NCBI GenBank assembly: GCA_029780695.1 | Contig: JAKOYD010000035.1 | Location: forward strand, 1-64,000 | From: Pseudomonadota bacterium | GTDB lineage: Bacteria > Pseudomonadota > Gammaproteobacteria > Burkholderiales > Burkholderiaceae_C | DNA length: 64,000 nt | Direction: 5' to 3' | Shown here: piece by piece, positions 17,941 to 27,379 of the stretch | Numbering within the stretch: the stretch's first letter is position 1 | Layout of the letters: each line of letters opens with the position of its first letter | Notes under the pieces: generated by a model | The model's database searches: none | What the model saw: only the letters and a program-made list of their open reading frames with translations | What the model was told of the DNA's origin: nothing | Translations under genes and position numbers: made by a program

Positions 17941-20754
17941 ATGACCGAGACACCCCCCGCGCCTGACGGCGCGCCCGCGCCCCGCCTGCTGCTGGTCGAC
18001 GGGTCCAGCTACCTGTATCGCGCCTTCCACGCCATGCCCGACCTGCGTGCTGACCCGGCCGATCCGGCCAGCCAGCCCACCGGTGCCATCCGCGGCATGG
18101 TCAACATGCTGGGCGCGCTGCGCAAGGACTATCCCGACGCGCCCTACGTCGCCTGCGTGTTCGACGCACCCGGCAAGACCTTCCGCGACGACCTGTACCC
18201 CGACTACAAGGCGCACCGCGCGCCCATGCCCGACGACCTGCGCAGCCAGATCGAGCCGATCCACGAGGTGGTGCGCCTGCTGGGCTGGACGGTGCTGGCC
18301 GTGCCGGGGGTGGAGGCCGACGACGTCATCGGTACGCTGGCGCACGTGGCGGCGGCGCAGGGTGTCGAGGTCATCGTAAGCAGCGGCGACAAGGACCTGG
18401 CGCAGCTGGTCACGCCACGCATCCAGATCATCGACACCATGAGCGGCAAGCGCCGCGACGAAGCCGGCGTGCTGGCCGAATTTGGCGTGCGGCCCGACCA
18501 GATGCTGGACTACCAGGTGCTGCTGGGCGATGCCATCGACAACGTGCCGGGCATCGACAAGGTCGGCCCCAAGACGGCCGCCAAATGGCTGGGCGAACAC
18601 GGCTCGCTCGACGCCATCGTCGCCAACGCCGCGCAGATCAAGGGCGCCGCGGGCGAAAACCTGCGCAAGGCGCTGGACTGGCTGCCCACCGGGCGCGATT
18701 TGCTGCGCATCCGCACCGACTGCGACCTGGGCGGGCACGTCGAGGGCCTGCCTGCTCTTGATTCGATAGCTGCCCGCGCACAGCAGACCAGCGCACTGGC
18801 CGAGTTTTACGAGAAATTCGGCTTCAGGACGCTGGCCAAGTCGCTGCGGGGCGACAGCGCCGGCGCGCGCGCCAAGCCAGCGCGCAAGGCGGCCGTGGCG
18901 GCACCGGTGGACGACCTGTTTGCCGACGCGCCGGCGGCGTCGCAGGTCAGCGGCGAACTGACGTACGAAACCATCCTCGACTGGCCGGCGTTCGACCGCT
19001 GGCTGGCGCGCATCGACGCCGCCGAGCTGACCGCGCTGGACACCGAAACCACGTCCATCGACGAGATGCAGGCGCGCATCGTCGGCTTGTCGTTCAGCGT
19101 CAAACCCGGCGAGGCGGCCTACATCCCGCTGATGCACGAGGGGCCGGACGCGCCGCCGCAACTGCCGCTGCAGGACGTGCTGGAGCGCCTGCGCCCCTGG
19201 CTGCAAGACCCGGCCAGGAAGAAGCTGGGCCAGCACGTCAAATACGACCGCCACGTGTTTGCCAACCATGGCATCAACGTGGCCGGCTACGCGCACGACA
19301 CCATGCTGCAGAGCTATGTGCTCGAAGTGCACCGCCCGCACAACCTGGCCAGCCTGGCCGACCGGCACCTGGGGCGCACGGGCCTCAACTACGAAGACCT
19401 GTGCGGCAAGGGCGCGCACCAGATTCCGTTCGCGCAGGTGGCGGTAGACAAGGCGGCGGCCTATTCGTGTGAGGACTCCGACCAGACGCTGGACCTGCAC
19501 GGGACCCTGTGGCCGCGCGTGGCGCGCGAGCCGGGCCTGCGGTGCATCTACGAGCTGGAAATGGCCGTCAGCGAGGTGCTGTTCCAGATCGAGCGCCAGG
19601 GCGTGCTGATCGACGCCGACCTGCTGCGCCAGCAAAGTCACGAGCTGGGCCAGCGCATCCTGGCGCTGGAGCAGCAGGCGCACGAACTGGCCGGCCAGCC
19701 CTTCAACCTGGGCAGCCCCAAGCAGATCGGTGACATCTTCTTCAACAAGCTTGGCCTGCCAGTGGTCAAGAAGACCGCCACCGGCGCGCCCAGCACCGAC
19801 GAGGAAGTGCTGGAAAAACTGGCCGAGGACTACCCGCTGCCCGCGCGCATCCTGGAACACCGGGGCCTGTCCAAGCTGAAGGGCACCTACACCGACAAGC
19901 TGCCGCAATTGCTGGACGCGAACGGCCGCGTGCACACGCACTACGGGCAGGCGGTGGCGGTGACGGGGCGCCTGTCCAGCACCGACCCCAATCTGCAGAA
20001 CATTCCGGTGCGCACGGCCGAGGGCCGGCGCATCCGCGAAGCCTTCATCGCGCCGCCGGGACATGTCATCGTCAGCGCCGACTACAGCCAGATCGAGCTG
20101 CGCATCATGGCGCACCTGTCAGACGACGAGGCGCTGCTGCGTGCCTTCACCGAAGGGCTGGACGTGCACCGCGCCACCGCGGCCGAGGTGTTCGGGCTGG
20201 ACGTGGCGCAGGTCAGCAGCGAACAGCGGCGCTACGCCAAGGTCATCAACTTCGGGCTGATCTACGGCATGAGTGCCTTCGGCCTGGCGCGCAACCTGGG
20301 GATAGACAACACGGCGGCACGCAACTACATCGAGCGCTATTTCGAGCGCTACCCCGGCGTCAAGCGCTACATGGACGAAACGCGGCTGTCCGCCAAGAGC
20401 AAAGGCTACGTCGAAACCGTGTTCGGCCGGCGGCTGGTCCTGCCCGAGATCAACAGCCCCAACGGCCCGCGCCGCGCCGCCGCCGAGCGCGCCGCCATCA
20501 ACGCACCCATGCAGGGCACGGCGGCCGACCTGATCAAGATGTCGATGGTGGCGGTGCAGGACGTGCTGCAGTCGCAGCAGCGCGGCACCAAGATGATCAT
20601 GCAGGTGCACGACGAGCTGGTGTTCGAGGTGCCGCAGGCCGAACTCGACTGGGCGCGCGCCGAAATCCCGCGCCTGATGGCCGGCGTGGCCGAACTGAAG
20701 GTGCCGCTGCTGGCCGAGGTCGGCGCCGGCCCCAACTGGGAGCAGGCGCATTGA
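17941..20754 (+). CDS. polA: DNA polymerase I
   Basis: A 937-aa polymerase. Residues 15-300: 5'-3' exonuclease (LLVDGSSYLYRAFHA, CVFDAPGKTFR, GVEADDVIGTLA, GDKDLAQLV). About 340-530: 3'-5' proofreading domain with its acidic residues retained (ALDTETTSI, DTMLQSYVL, YSCEDSDQT). About 540-937: polymerase with SADYSQIELRIMAHLS, YAKVINFGLIYGMSAFGLA and MQVHDELVFEVP. It fills repair gaps and matures Okazaki fragments. ATG at 17941 is preferred over the upstream in-frame codon at 17926. Bases 18757-18785 (GCTCTTGATTCGATAGCTG...) look like half of a family A repeat in frame, between the exonuclease domains. Confidence 0.97.
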   Translation: MTETPPAPDGAPAPRLLLVDGSSYLYRAFHAMPDLRADPADPASQPTGAIRGMVNMLGALRKDYPDAPYVACVFDAPGKTFRDDLYPDYKAHRAPMPDDLRSQIEPIHEVVRLLGWTVLAVPGVEADDVIGTLAHVAAAQGVEVIVSSGDKDLAQLVTPRIQIIDTMSGKRRDEAGVLAEFGVRPDQMLDYQVLLGDAIDNVPGIDKVGPKTAAKWLGEHGSLDAIVANAAQIKGAAGENLRKALDWLPTGRDLLRIRTDCDLGGHVEGLPALDSIAARAQQTSALAEFYEKFGFRTLAKSLRGDSAGARAKPARKAAVAAPVDDLFADAPAASQVSGELTYETILDWPAFDRWLARIDAAELTALDTETTSIDEMQARIVGLSFSVKPGEAAYIPLMHEGPDAPPQLPLQDVLERLRPWLQDPARKKLGQHVKYDRHVFANHGINVAGYAHDTMLQSYVLEVHRPHNLASLADRHLGRTGLNYEDLCGKGAHQIPFAQVAVDKAAAYSCEDSDQTLDLHGTLWPRVAREPGLRCIYELEMAVSEVLFQIERQGVLIDADLLRQQSHELGQRILALEQQAHELAGQPFNLGSPKQIGDIFFNKLGLPVVKKTATGAPSTDEEVLEKLAEDYPLPARILEHRGLSKLKGTYTDKLPQLLDANGRVHTHYGQAVAVTGRLSSTDPNLQNIPVRTAEGRRIREAFIAPPGHVIVSADYSQIELRIMAHLSDDEALLRAFTEGLDVHRATAAEVFGLDVAQVSSEQRRYAKVINFGLIYGMSAFGLARNLGIDNTAARNYIERYFERYPGVKRYMDETRLSAKSKGYVETVFGRRLVLPEINSPNGPRRAAAERAAINAPMQGTAADLIKMSMVAVQDVLQSQQRGTKMIMQVHDELVFEVPQAELDWARAEIPRLMAGVAELKVPLLAEVGAGPNWEQAH

Positions 20755-20756
20755 CC

Positions 20757-20824
20757 TGAATCAAGCTTGAATTGGCGCCTGCCCCGCGCCCCTGATTGAC
20801 GGACAGCTATTCAACTTGTAGCAT
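20757..20824 (-). repeat. family A interspersed repeat, degenerate copy
   Basis: Read on the minus strand: ATGCTACAAGTTGAATAGCT (AT-rich hairpin module), a diverged GC module, then GGCGCCAATTCAAGCTTGA (tail). It fills the gap between polA and the next gene. Confidence 0.5.
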
Positions 20825-20852
20825 TTGCCGCACAACAACCAAGGGACATGCC

Positions 20853-21494
20853 ATGAGGAGAGCGGTGCATCCGCATTTCGTCTTCGCGCGCGACGGCTTC
20901 TATGACGACATTGCCCGCGTGCACCGGGCGGCGCGGGCGGCGACGTATCACGAGCTGCAACATGTCACCGGCTGGCGCAGCACCAGTGTCTACCACGAGC
21001 CGGGCGCCAAGGAAAAGCTGGAACGCCTACTGGGCCTGCGCATCACCCGCTGGGACACCGACCCGGCCGAGGAAAACGGCGTCTTCTACCAGGGCTTTGC
21101 GCGCGGTGCGAAGGCCGAAGTGCCCGCCATCCACGCCGACTGGCCCGAGGACGACGTCACCATCGTCGTGTACCTGACGCCCGGGCTGCCGGCCGACTGC
21201 GGCACCTCGCTGTGGCGGCACAAGCGCACCGGCCTGTCGGACGCGCCCACCGCCGCCGACGCGCGGCGCCTGGGCACGCCGCTGGCTGCGCTCAAGAGCG
21301 CGTGCGAGCGCGACGCCCGCTATCGCAGTCGCTGGGTCGAGACCGATCGCATCGGCTACGCCTGCAACCGCATGGTGGCCTATCCGTCAGGCTGCTTTCA
21401 TTCGGCATCGCGCCACTACGGCGCCAGCAACGCCGACGGGCGGCTGTACCAGACCTTCCGCGTGGGGGTGGACTGGGCGTCGTTCCGCCGCTGA
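20853..21494 (+). CDS. hypothetical protein, 2OG-Fe(II) oxygenase-like (DUF6445-like)
   Basis: A 213-aa cytoplasmic protein. The pattern VIVYLTPGLPADCGTSLWRHK (split: VVYLTPGL, then CGTSLWRHK) followed later by MVAYPSGCFHSASRHYG is what one expects from the double-stranded beta-helix of phytanoyl-type oxygenases and of the DUF6445 group, with the His in WRHK and FHSA as candidate iron ligands. An HAD motif (IHADW) precedes. Assignment rests on motif shape alone. Start at the ATG 20853. It stands alone, convergent with the 546-aa protein. Confidence 0.5.
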   Translation: MRRAVHPHFVFARDGFYDDIARVHRAARAATYHELQHVTGWRSTSVYHEPGAKEKLERLLGLRITRWDTDPAEENGVFYQGFARGAKAEVPAIHADWPEDDVTIVVYLTPGLPADCGTSLWRHKRTGLSDAPTAADARRLGTPLAALKSACERDARYRSRWVETDRIGYACNRMVAYPSGCFHSASRHYGASNADGRLYQTFRVGVDWASFRR

Positions 21495-21504
21495 ACGGTG
21501 GGCG

Positions 21505-23145
21505 TCAGGCCTGGTGCCGCACGCGGCCGTTGGCGAAGAAGGCCAGCAGCAGCTTCTGGTAGGCAAACACGTCTTTCGGCTTGGCGCGCACCATGCGCGC
21601 CAGCAGGCGCGTCCCCTCGGCGTCGCGCACCTTCAGCGCGTGCCAGATCAGCGCCACTTCGGCCAGCACGCGGCGCTCGTCGGCCGACAGGCGCGTGCCC
21701 AGTTTGGCGGCCTGGGTGAAGCGCGCCACGCCATCGGCTTCTGCGCAGGGCCGGTCGCCGGCGTAGTCGGCGGCGATCATCTTGGTCACGCGCGTCGTGA
21801 CGTCGAACAGATGCGGAGGCACCGGTCCGCCGAAGTTGAGCGCGACGTTGCTTCCGGTGAAGCGCAGCAGCGTCTTTTCAGGGCTGCGGTAGCCGGGGCG
21901 TCGGTCGATGCGCTCTTTTTCTTGTAGCGACAGCTGAAGCAGGGCGGGCGACAGCGGCCGGAAACCGTGCCGGAAGTAGAACCAGAACGCGCCCGAGGCG
22001 ATGCCGTCCGGGTTGTCCAGCCCGAACTGATGCGCGTCGACCTCGAAGTAGCGCACGCCAAACGCCTGCGCGTAGGTGCGCAGCACCTGGCACATCATGT
22101 AGCCCGATTCGCCGCCGCGGAACGGCTCGAAGATGTTCATGCCGAAGGCGGCGCGCTCACCCATGATCCACGAGCCGCCATACGCCACCGGAAAGCCGTT
22201 CTTGAACAGCGTGAAGCCGACGTAGCTTTCCAGCGGCAACTGGCGATCCGGCGTCATGCCGAAGATGGCGCAGCTCAGGCCACGCTCCAGGTCGTAGATG
22301 CGCAGGTTGGCGGGGTCGAGGTAGGTGGCCGGGTCGGTCTCGCGGCTGGTCAGCGCCATGGTGTTCTTCAGCACGCGGATGGCCTCGGCGCGTTCGTCAT
22401 CGCTCAGCCGGCGCGGCGCGGGCAGATGCTGCTGCATCAGGGCCAGCGGGTCGAACTTGCGCAGCAGGTCGGGCTGCAGGTACACCGACTGGCATAGCGC
22501 CAGCCGGTTGAAGGCCTTGCTGAAGGCGGCCGACGTGGGGCGCACGCGCACGTACAGGTCGAGCGCGTCGAACAGCTGGTCCTTGACGTAGGGCAGGGCG
22601 TCCAGCCGGCTGAGTTCGGCCACCAGAAAGGCCAGGCGCTGGTCGGGCCTGACCTTCAGCACGTCGAGCAGGGCGTCGTTGCCCAGGCTGGCGGTGGTCT
22701 CGTTGCGCTCCAGGCTGGGCAGGGTGAGCTTGAGGATGGCGTTCAGGTCGAGCAGCGGCTCCTCGTAGCGGTCGGGCAGCACACGGCAATGCGGGTGGGC
22801 CAGCAGCCAGCGGTTGCAGTCGTGCGTGAAGCGCGTCACCGTGTCGACCCACGGCAGGCCCCGGTCGGCCAGCGCGGCGGGGTGCTTGCCGCGCCTGGAC
22901 TTCAGGAAGGCGGCCAGGCGCCTGAATTCGGCTTCGACCTGCTTCAGCGTGTCGGCGTCGTGCGGATGCGCTGCGATGAACAGCAGGGTGTCAGCGTAGT
23001 CCGCCAGCGCGGCATCGGCCACCAGCGGCAGCTTGGCCAGGCGCGCCAGTGCGTCGCGCTTGCGCGCGGCCGAATCGGCGTCAAAGCGGTTGGCGGTTTC
23101 GCGCAAGCTGCGCTGCAGGCGGGTGCGCGACGCGTTCTGGCTCAT
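21505..23145 (-). CDS. conserved hypothetical protein with GNAT-like C-terminal half
   Basis: A 546-aa protein, no signal peptide or membrane helix. The N-terminal 250 residues are helical. Residues about 300-410 (ESYVGFTLFKNGFPVAYGGS, IMGERAAFGMNIFEPFRGGE, SGYMMCQVLRTYAQAFGVRY) resemble a GNAT acyltransferase core, including a Gly-rich turn and FRHGFRP near its end. I do not know its substrate. Convergent with the oxygenase-like gene; separated from fbp by an intrinsic terminator and a REP pair. Named families resembling this are annotated only as hypothetical as far as I recall. Confidence 0.7.
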   Translation of the reverse strand: MSQNASRTRLQRSLRETANRFDADSAARKRDALARLAKLPLVADAALADYADTLLFIAAHPHDADTLKQVEAEFRRLAAFLKSRRGKHPAALADRGLPWVDTVTRFTHDCNRWLLAHPHCRVLPDRYEEPLLDLNAILKLTLPSLERNETTASLGNDALLDVLKVRPDQRLAFLVAELSRLDALPYVKDQLFDALDLYVRVRPTSAAFSKAFNRLALCQSVYLQPDLLRKFDPLALMQQHLPAPRRLSDDERAEAIRVLKNTMALTSRETDPATYLDPANLRIYDLERGLSCAIFGMTPDRQLPLESYVGFTLFKNGFPVAYGGSWIMGERAAFGMNIFEPFRGGESGYMMCQVLRTYAQAFGVRYFEVDAHQFGLDNPDGIASGAFWFYFRHGFRPLSPALLQLSLQEKERIDRRPGYRSPEKTLLRFTGSNVALNFGGPVPPHLFDVTTRVTKMIAADYAGDRPCAEADGVARFTQAAKLGTRLSADERRVLAEVALIWHALKVRDAEGTRLLARMVRAKPKDVFAYQKLLLAFFANGRVRHQA

Positions 23146-23240
23146 GGTGTCTCCTCCGCCGCGTGTTTTACACGATGGCGTGGCGCGCGAGCTTGTGCGC
23201 CATCAAGTTGGGCGCCACCGCGGTGGCCCGTGCGGAGAAC

Positions 23241-23270
23241 AAAAAGCCGGCACACGGGGCGTGTGCCGGC
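23241..23270 (-). terminator. intrinsic terminator of the pepN-fbp operon
   Basis: On the minus strand, stem GCCGGCACAC / GTGTGCCGGC with a 5-nt loop, followed by TTTTT. It lies about 170 nt downstream of the fbp stop. Confidence 0.82.
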
Positions 23271-23304
23271 CTTGCGTACCTATTTGCGTTCGAAGGTTGA
23301 GAAG

Positions 23305-23394
23305 CCGTTCGCACTCGGCCATTCGACTGCGCTCATGACAGGCTTGTCGAAGTGCGTGCGCTGTCTGCAGCTTCGACAGGCTCAGCCCGAACGG
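23305..23394. repeat. REP-type inverted pair between fbp and the next gene
   Basis: Outer inverted ends CCGTTCG (23305) and CGAACGG (23388), with inner TTCGAC...GTCGAA and the phrase CTTCGACAGGCTCAG at 23371. This is the REP sequence class whose close variant is also found three times inside pepN. The rest of the gap 23146-23438 holds only the terminator. Confidence 0.7.
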
Positions 23395-23438
23395 TTCTTA
23401 TCGTTTTGAACGCGCTTTGGTATCAGGTACCGCGCGCG

Positions 23439-24458
23439 TCAGGCCGCCGGGGCCGCTTCCTGGTGGTATTGCGTCACGCGCTCCACCTCGTTCTTGCTGC
23501 CGAGGATGACGCTCACGCGCTCGTGCAGCTGCTGCGGCTGCACGTCCAGGATGCGCTGGCGGCCGTTGGTGGCGGCGCCGCCGGCCTGCTCGACCAGCCA
23601 GGACATCGGGTTGGCCTCGTACATCAGGCGCAGCTTGCCGGGCTTGTTGGGTTCGCGCTTGTCCCACGGGTACATGAAGATGCCGCCGCGCGTCATGATG
23701 CGGTGCACGTCGGCCACCATGCTGGCCACCCAGCGCATGTTGAAGTCTTTGCCGCGCGGGCCTTCCTTGCCCTGCAGGCATTCGTCGATGTAGCGCTTGA
23801 CCGGCGCGTCCCAGTGGCGCATGTTGCTCATGTTGATGGCGAATTCCTTGGTGTCGGCCGGAATTTCCACCTTGTCCTGCGTCAGCACGAAGCTGCCTTG
23901 CTCGCGGTCAAGCGTGAACATGGCAACGCCGTCGCCCACGGTGAGCACCAGCGTGGTCTGCGGCCCATAGACGCAGTAGCCCGCCGCCACCTGGCAGCTG
24001 CCCGGCTGCAGGAAGTCGCGCTCTTCCACGCCGCGGTCGCCTTCGGGCATTTTCAGAACGCTGAAGATGGTGCCGATGCTGACGTTGACCTCGATGTTGC
24101 TGGAGCCGTCGAGCGGGTCCATCAGCAGCAGGTATTCGCCGCGCGGGTAGCGGTTGGGCACCAGGTAGATGCTGTCCATTTCCTCGCTGGCCATGGCCGC
24201 CAGGTGGCCGCCCCATTCGTTGGCTTCGATCAGCACTTCGTTGGCGATGATGTCCAGCTTCTTCTGCACTTCGCCCTGCACGTTTTCGCTGCCCGCCGAG
24301 CCCAGCACGCCGCCAAGCGCGCCCTTGTTGACGGCATGGCTGATGCTCTTGCAGGCGCGGGCGACGACTTCGAGCAGCAGGCGCAGCTGCGAAGGGATGT
24401 GGCCGTCGACGCGTTGTTTTTCGACCAGATAGCGGGTGAGGGAGATGCGGGTGCTCAT
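23439..24458 (-). CDS. fbp: class I fructose-1,6-bisphosphatase
   Basis: A 339-aa enzyme of gluconeogenesis (fructose-1,6-bisphosphate to fructose-6-phosphate). The metal/substrate motif [20 protein letters not shown] is complete; [20 protein letters not shown] and [17 protein letters not shown] residues follow (here [15 protein letters not shown]); [20 protein letters not shown] and [15 protein letters not shown] close the protein. The gene begins inside the pepN stop (4-nt overlap), so it is translated with pepN. Confidence 0.96.
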   Translation of the reverse strand: MSTRISLTRYLVEKQRVDGHIPSQLRLLLEVVARACKSISHAVNKGALGGVLGSAGSENVQGEVQKKLDIIANEVLIEANEWGGHLAAMASEEMDSIYLVPNRYPRGEYLLLMDPLDGSSNIEVNVSIGTIFSVLKMPEGDRGVEERDFLQPGSCQVAAGYCVYGPQTTLVLTVGDGVAMFTLDREQGSFVLTQDKVEIPADTKEFAINMSNMRHWDAPVKRYIDECLQGKEGPRGKDFNMRWVASMVADVHRIMTRGGIFMYPWDKREPNKPGKLRLMYEANPMSWLVEQAGGAATNGRQRILDVQPQQLHERVSVILGSKNEVERVTQYHQEAAPAA

Positions 24459-27298
24459 GCGGATGCCTTCGGTTCGGTATCGGGGGTGGGGGCGGTGCGC
24501 GCCTCGGCGCCGTCGGCCGCCTGCGGCTCGGCAACGGCGTCATGCGGCGCCAGCGCGCGTGCGATGACTTCACGCACGTCGTTGCTGAGGTCGGCGCGCG
24601 CGGCCACGCGCTCGATGGCTTCACGCGCGGCGCTGCGGTAGGGCTCCGCCAGCTGGGCCCACGAGTCCATGGCGCGGGCCAGGCGCGAGGCGACCTGCGG
24701 GTTCATGCCGTCGAGCTCGAGCACGCGGTCGGCCCAGAACACGTAGCCCGACGCATCGCGGCGGTGGAAGGCTGCCGGGTTGCCGTGGCAGAAGCTGGAA
24801 AGTACGCTGCGCGCGCGGTTGGGGTTGCGCACGTTGAAGTCGGGGTGCTTCATGAGCTGGCGCACCAGCGGCAGGATGTTGCCGCCGCGGTCGGGCGCGG
24901 ACGCCTGCAGGGCAAACCACTTGTCGAGCGCCAGCGGCTCGTGCCGGTACAGCTGGTAGTAATGCGCCAGCGCGGGCGCGGCCAGCGGGTGGTCGGCATA
25001 GACCAGTGCCTCCAGCGCGTTCAGGCGGTCGGTCATGTTGCCGGCATCCTTGACGCGCTGGTACGCCTTGCCCGGCCACACAGCCTGTCCTGAGCCTGTC
25101 GAAGGGGCCTGTCCTGAGCCTGTCGAAGGGGCCTGTCCTGAGCTTGTCGAAGGATCGCCCTGCCGCGCGGCCAGCACCAGCATGTGCAGCGCCAGACCCG
25201 CCAGCGCGCGGCGGCCAGCGGACACCGGATCGGGCGTGAACGCGCCGGTGTCGCGGCATTGCTCGTAGGCGTGCTGCCAGTCGTTCTGCAGCGCGGTGGC
25301 CAGCTGTTCTTCCATGGCGTCGCACACGGCGTGAATGCGCTGCGGGTCCACGTGGTCGAGCTGCTCGGCGATGTAGTCTTCTTCGGGCAGCGTCAGCACC
25401 AGCGCCTTGAAGGCGGCGTCGAGTTGCGGGTTGCGCAGCACCGCGCGCAGCGCGTCGATGAAGTCATCACCCAGCGGCTGCTGACGATAGCCATCGCCCT
25501 CGCGTTCGATGTGCTCGATGGCGACGCGCAGGCCCAGTTGCTGGGCGGCTTCCCAGCGGTTGAAGGGGTCGCTGTCGTGCGCCATCAGGTGCATCAGCTG
25601 CGCGGGGCTGAGGTCGATGTCCAGCGTGACTGGCGCCGAGAAGCCGCGCAGCAGCGACGGCACCGGCTCGGCATCCACCTGGACGAAGGTCAGCGTCGTC
25701 TCAGGCTCGGTCAGCACCACGGTATGGCTGCCCTGCACGGGGCTGGCCCAGCCGTCGAGCTGCAGTGGCTGGTCGCGCCCGTCGGGCCCGACCAGGCCCA
25801 TGCGCACCGGGATCACGAAGGGCTCCTTGTGCGGCTGGCCCGGCGTCGCGGGGCAGCTTTGCGACAGCTTCAGCGTGTAGGTGCGGGCGGCAGCGTCGAA
25901 ACGGCCTTCGGCCTTGACCACCGGCGTGCCGGCCTGGCTGTACCAGCGCTTGAACTGCGGCAGCAGGCGGGCCAGATCGCTGGCCGGGTTGGCGTCGGCC
26001 ATGGCCTGCGCGAAATCGTCGCAGGTGACGGCCTGACCGTCGTGGCGCTTGAAGTACAGGTCCATGCCCGCGCGAAAGCCCTCGCGGCCGACCAGCGTCT
26101 GGTACATGCGCACCACTTCGGCGCCTTTTTCGTACACCGTGTCGGTGTAAAAATTGCTGATCTCCAGGTATTCGTCGGGCCGCACCGGGTGCGCCATGGG
26201 GCCGGCGTCTTCGGGGAACTGCGCGCTGCGCAGGTCGATGACGTGCTCGATGCGCTTGACGGCGCGCGCGCTGGGCGTGCCGGCCAGGTCCATGCTGAAC
26301 TCCTGGTCGCGGAAGACGGTGAGGCCTTCCTTCAGCGACAGCTGGAACCAGTCGCGGCAGGTGACGCGGTTGCCCGTCCAGTTGTGGAAGTACTCGTGGC
26401 CGATGACGCTTTCCACCGCGTCGTAGTCGCCGTCGGTCGCCGTCGAGGGCTTGGCCAGCACGTACTTGGTGTTGAAGATGTTGAGGCCCTTGTTCTCCAT
26501 CGCGCCGGCGTTGAAGTCGCTGGTGGCCACCACCATGAAGCGCTCCAGGTCCAGCGGCAGGCCGAAGCGCGCCTCGTCCCACAGCACCGAATGGATCAGC
26601 GAATTCATCGCGTGCTCGGTCTTGTCCAGGTCGCCCGGACGCACGTAGACTTGCAGCAGATGGTCGCTGCCGCTGCGCGTGGTGATGCGCTGCTCGCGCG
26701 CCACCAGACGGCCGGCCACCAGGGCGAACAGGTAGCTGGGCTTCTTGTGCGGGTCGTGCCACTTGGCGAAGTGGCGGCCATCGGGCAGGTCGCCTTCGTC
26801 GACCAGGTTGCCGTTGGACAGCAGCACCGGGTAGCGTGCCTTGTCGGCGCGCAGCGTGACGGTGTAGCTGGTCATCACGTCCGGCCGGTCGAGGAAGTAC
26901 GTGATGCGGCGAAAGCCCTCGGCCTCGCACTGGGTGAAGAAGTCGCCGTCGCTCATGAACAGGCCCATGAGCTTGCTGTTCTTCTCGGGGTAGCAGGTGG
27001 TGAAGATTTCCAGCTCGAACGGCGTCGTGCCTTCGGGCAGGTTCTCCAGCACCAGCGTCTCGCCGTCCATTCGGAAGCTGCAGCCCTGGCCGGCCAGCAA
27101 CACGCGCGACAGGTTCAGTTCGTCGCCATGCAGGCGCAGCGGCTGCGGCGCCACGTCGGGGTTGCGGCGCAGCGTCATCCGGTTCAGGACGCGGGTCTTG
27201 GCGGGATCCAGGTCGAACGTCAGATCGACCGAATCGATCCAGAACGCGGGCGGGGCATAGTCCAGTCGCCGGGTGACGGCGGATTGTCCTTCTCGCAT
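24455..27298 (-). CDS. pepN: aminopeptidase N (M1 family)
   Basis: A 947-aa zinc aminopeptidase for cytoplasmic peptide degradation. [15 protein letters not shown] is the substrate exopeptidase motif; [20 protein letters not shown] holds the HExxH zinc site, followed by the distal Glu in [15 protein letters not shown]. It is longer than usual because 24 residues ([24 protein letters not shown]) interrupt the C-terminal helical domain between LVLAARQGD and AVWPGKAYQ. These are encoded by three tandem 24-bp REP-like units in frame. The enzyme is probably still active, since the insertion is in a helical-repeat linker far from the active site. Confidence 0.96.
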   Translation of the reverse strand: MREGQSAVTRRLDYAPPAFWIDSVDLTFDLDPAKTRVLNRMTLRRNPDVAPQPLRLHGDELNLSRVLLAGQGCSFRMDGETLVLENLPEGTTPFELEIFTTCYPEKNSKLMGLFMSDGDFFTQCEAEGFRRITYFLDRPDVMTSYTVTLRADKARYPVLLSNGNLVDEGDLPDGRHFAKWHDPHKKPSYLFALVAGRLVAREQRITTRSGSDHLLQVYVRPGDLDKTEHAMNSLIHSVLWDEARFGLPLDLERFMVVATSDFNAGAMENKGLNIFNTKYVLAKPSTATDGDYDAVESVIGHEYFHNWTGNRVTCRDWFQLSLKEGLTVFRDQEFSMDLAGTPSARAVKRIEHVIDLRSAQFPEDAGPMAHPVRPDEYLEISNFYTDTVYEKGAEVVRMYQTLVGREGFRAGMDLYFKRHDGQAVTCDDFAQAMADANPASDLARLLPQFKRWYSQAGTPVVKAEGRFDAAARTYTLKLSQSCPATPGQPHKEPFVIPVRMGLVGPDGRDQPLQLDGWASPVQGSHTVVLTEPETTLTFVQVDAEPVPSLLRGFSAPVTLDIDLSPAQLMHLMAHDSDPFNRWEAAQQLGLRVAIEHIEREGDGYRQQPLGDDFIDALRAVLRNPQLDAAFKALVLTLPEEDYIAEQLDHVDPQRIHAVCDAMEEQLATALQNDWQHAYEQCRDTGAFTPDPVSAGRRALAGLALHMLVLAARQGDPSTSSGQAPSTGSGQAPSTGSGQAVWPGKAYQRVKDAGNMTDRLNALEALVYADHPLAAPALAHYYQLYRHEPLALDKWFALQASAPDRGGNILPLVRQLMKHPDFNVRNPNRARSVLSSFCHGNPAAFHRRDASGYVFWADRVLELDGMNPQVASRLARAMDSWAQLAEPYRSAAREAIERVAARADLSNDVREVIARALAPHDAVAEPQAADGAEARTAPTPDTEPKASA
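25084..25155. repeat. three tandem 24-bp REP-like units inside pepN
   Basis: Units at 25084-25107, 25108-25131 and 25132-25155, each CCTGTCCTGAGC followed by C/T and TGTCGAAGG plus two bases. The first two are identical. As 24 is a multiple of three, the pepN frame is kept. Confidence 0.9.
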
Positions 27299-27310
27299 GG
27301 GTTGTCCTTG

Positions 27311-27379
27311 TTACTTCAAAATTCATAGCATCCAGCGCTTGAAACACAGGCGCTGGCGCGGAAATTGGCTTTGAAAATC
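27311..27379 (+). repeat. family A interspersed repeat, copy 3
   Basis: CAAAATTCATAGCATCCAG, AGCGCTTGAAACACAGGCGCT, then GGAAATTGGCTTTGAAAATC. It fills the whole gap between pepN and prfB; its last bases provide the prfB stop codon. Confidence 0.7.

Noticed and set aside
17827..20115. A 762-codon open frame on the minus strand
   Set aside because: Antisense shadow of polA with similar low-complexity composition.
25184..27328. A 714-codon open frame on the plus strand
   Set aside because: Antisense shadow of pepN.
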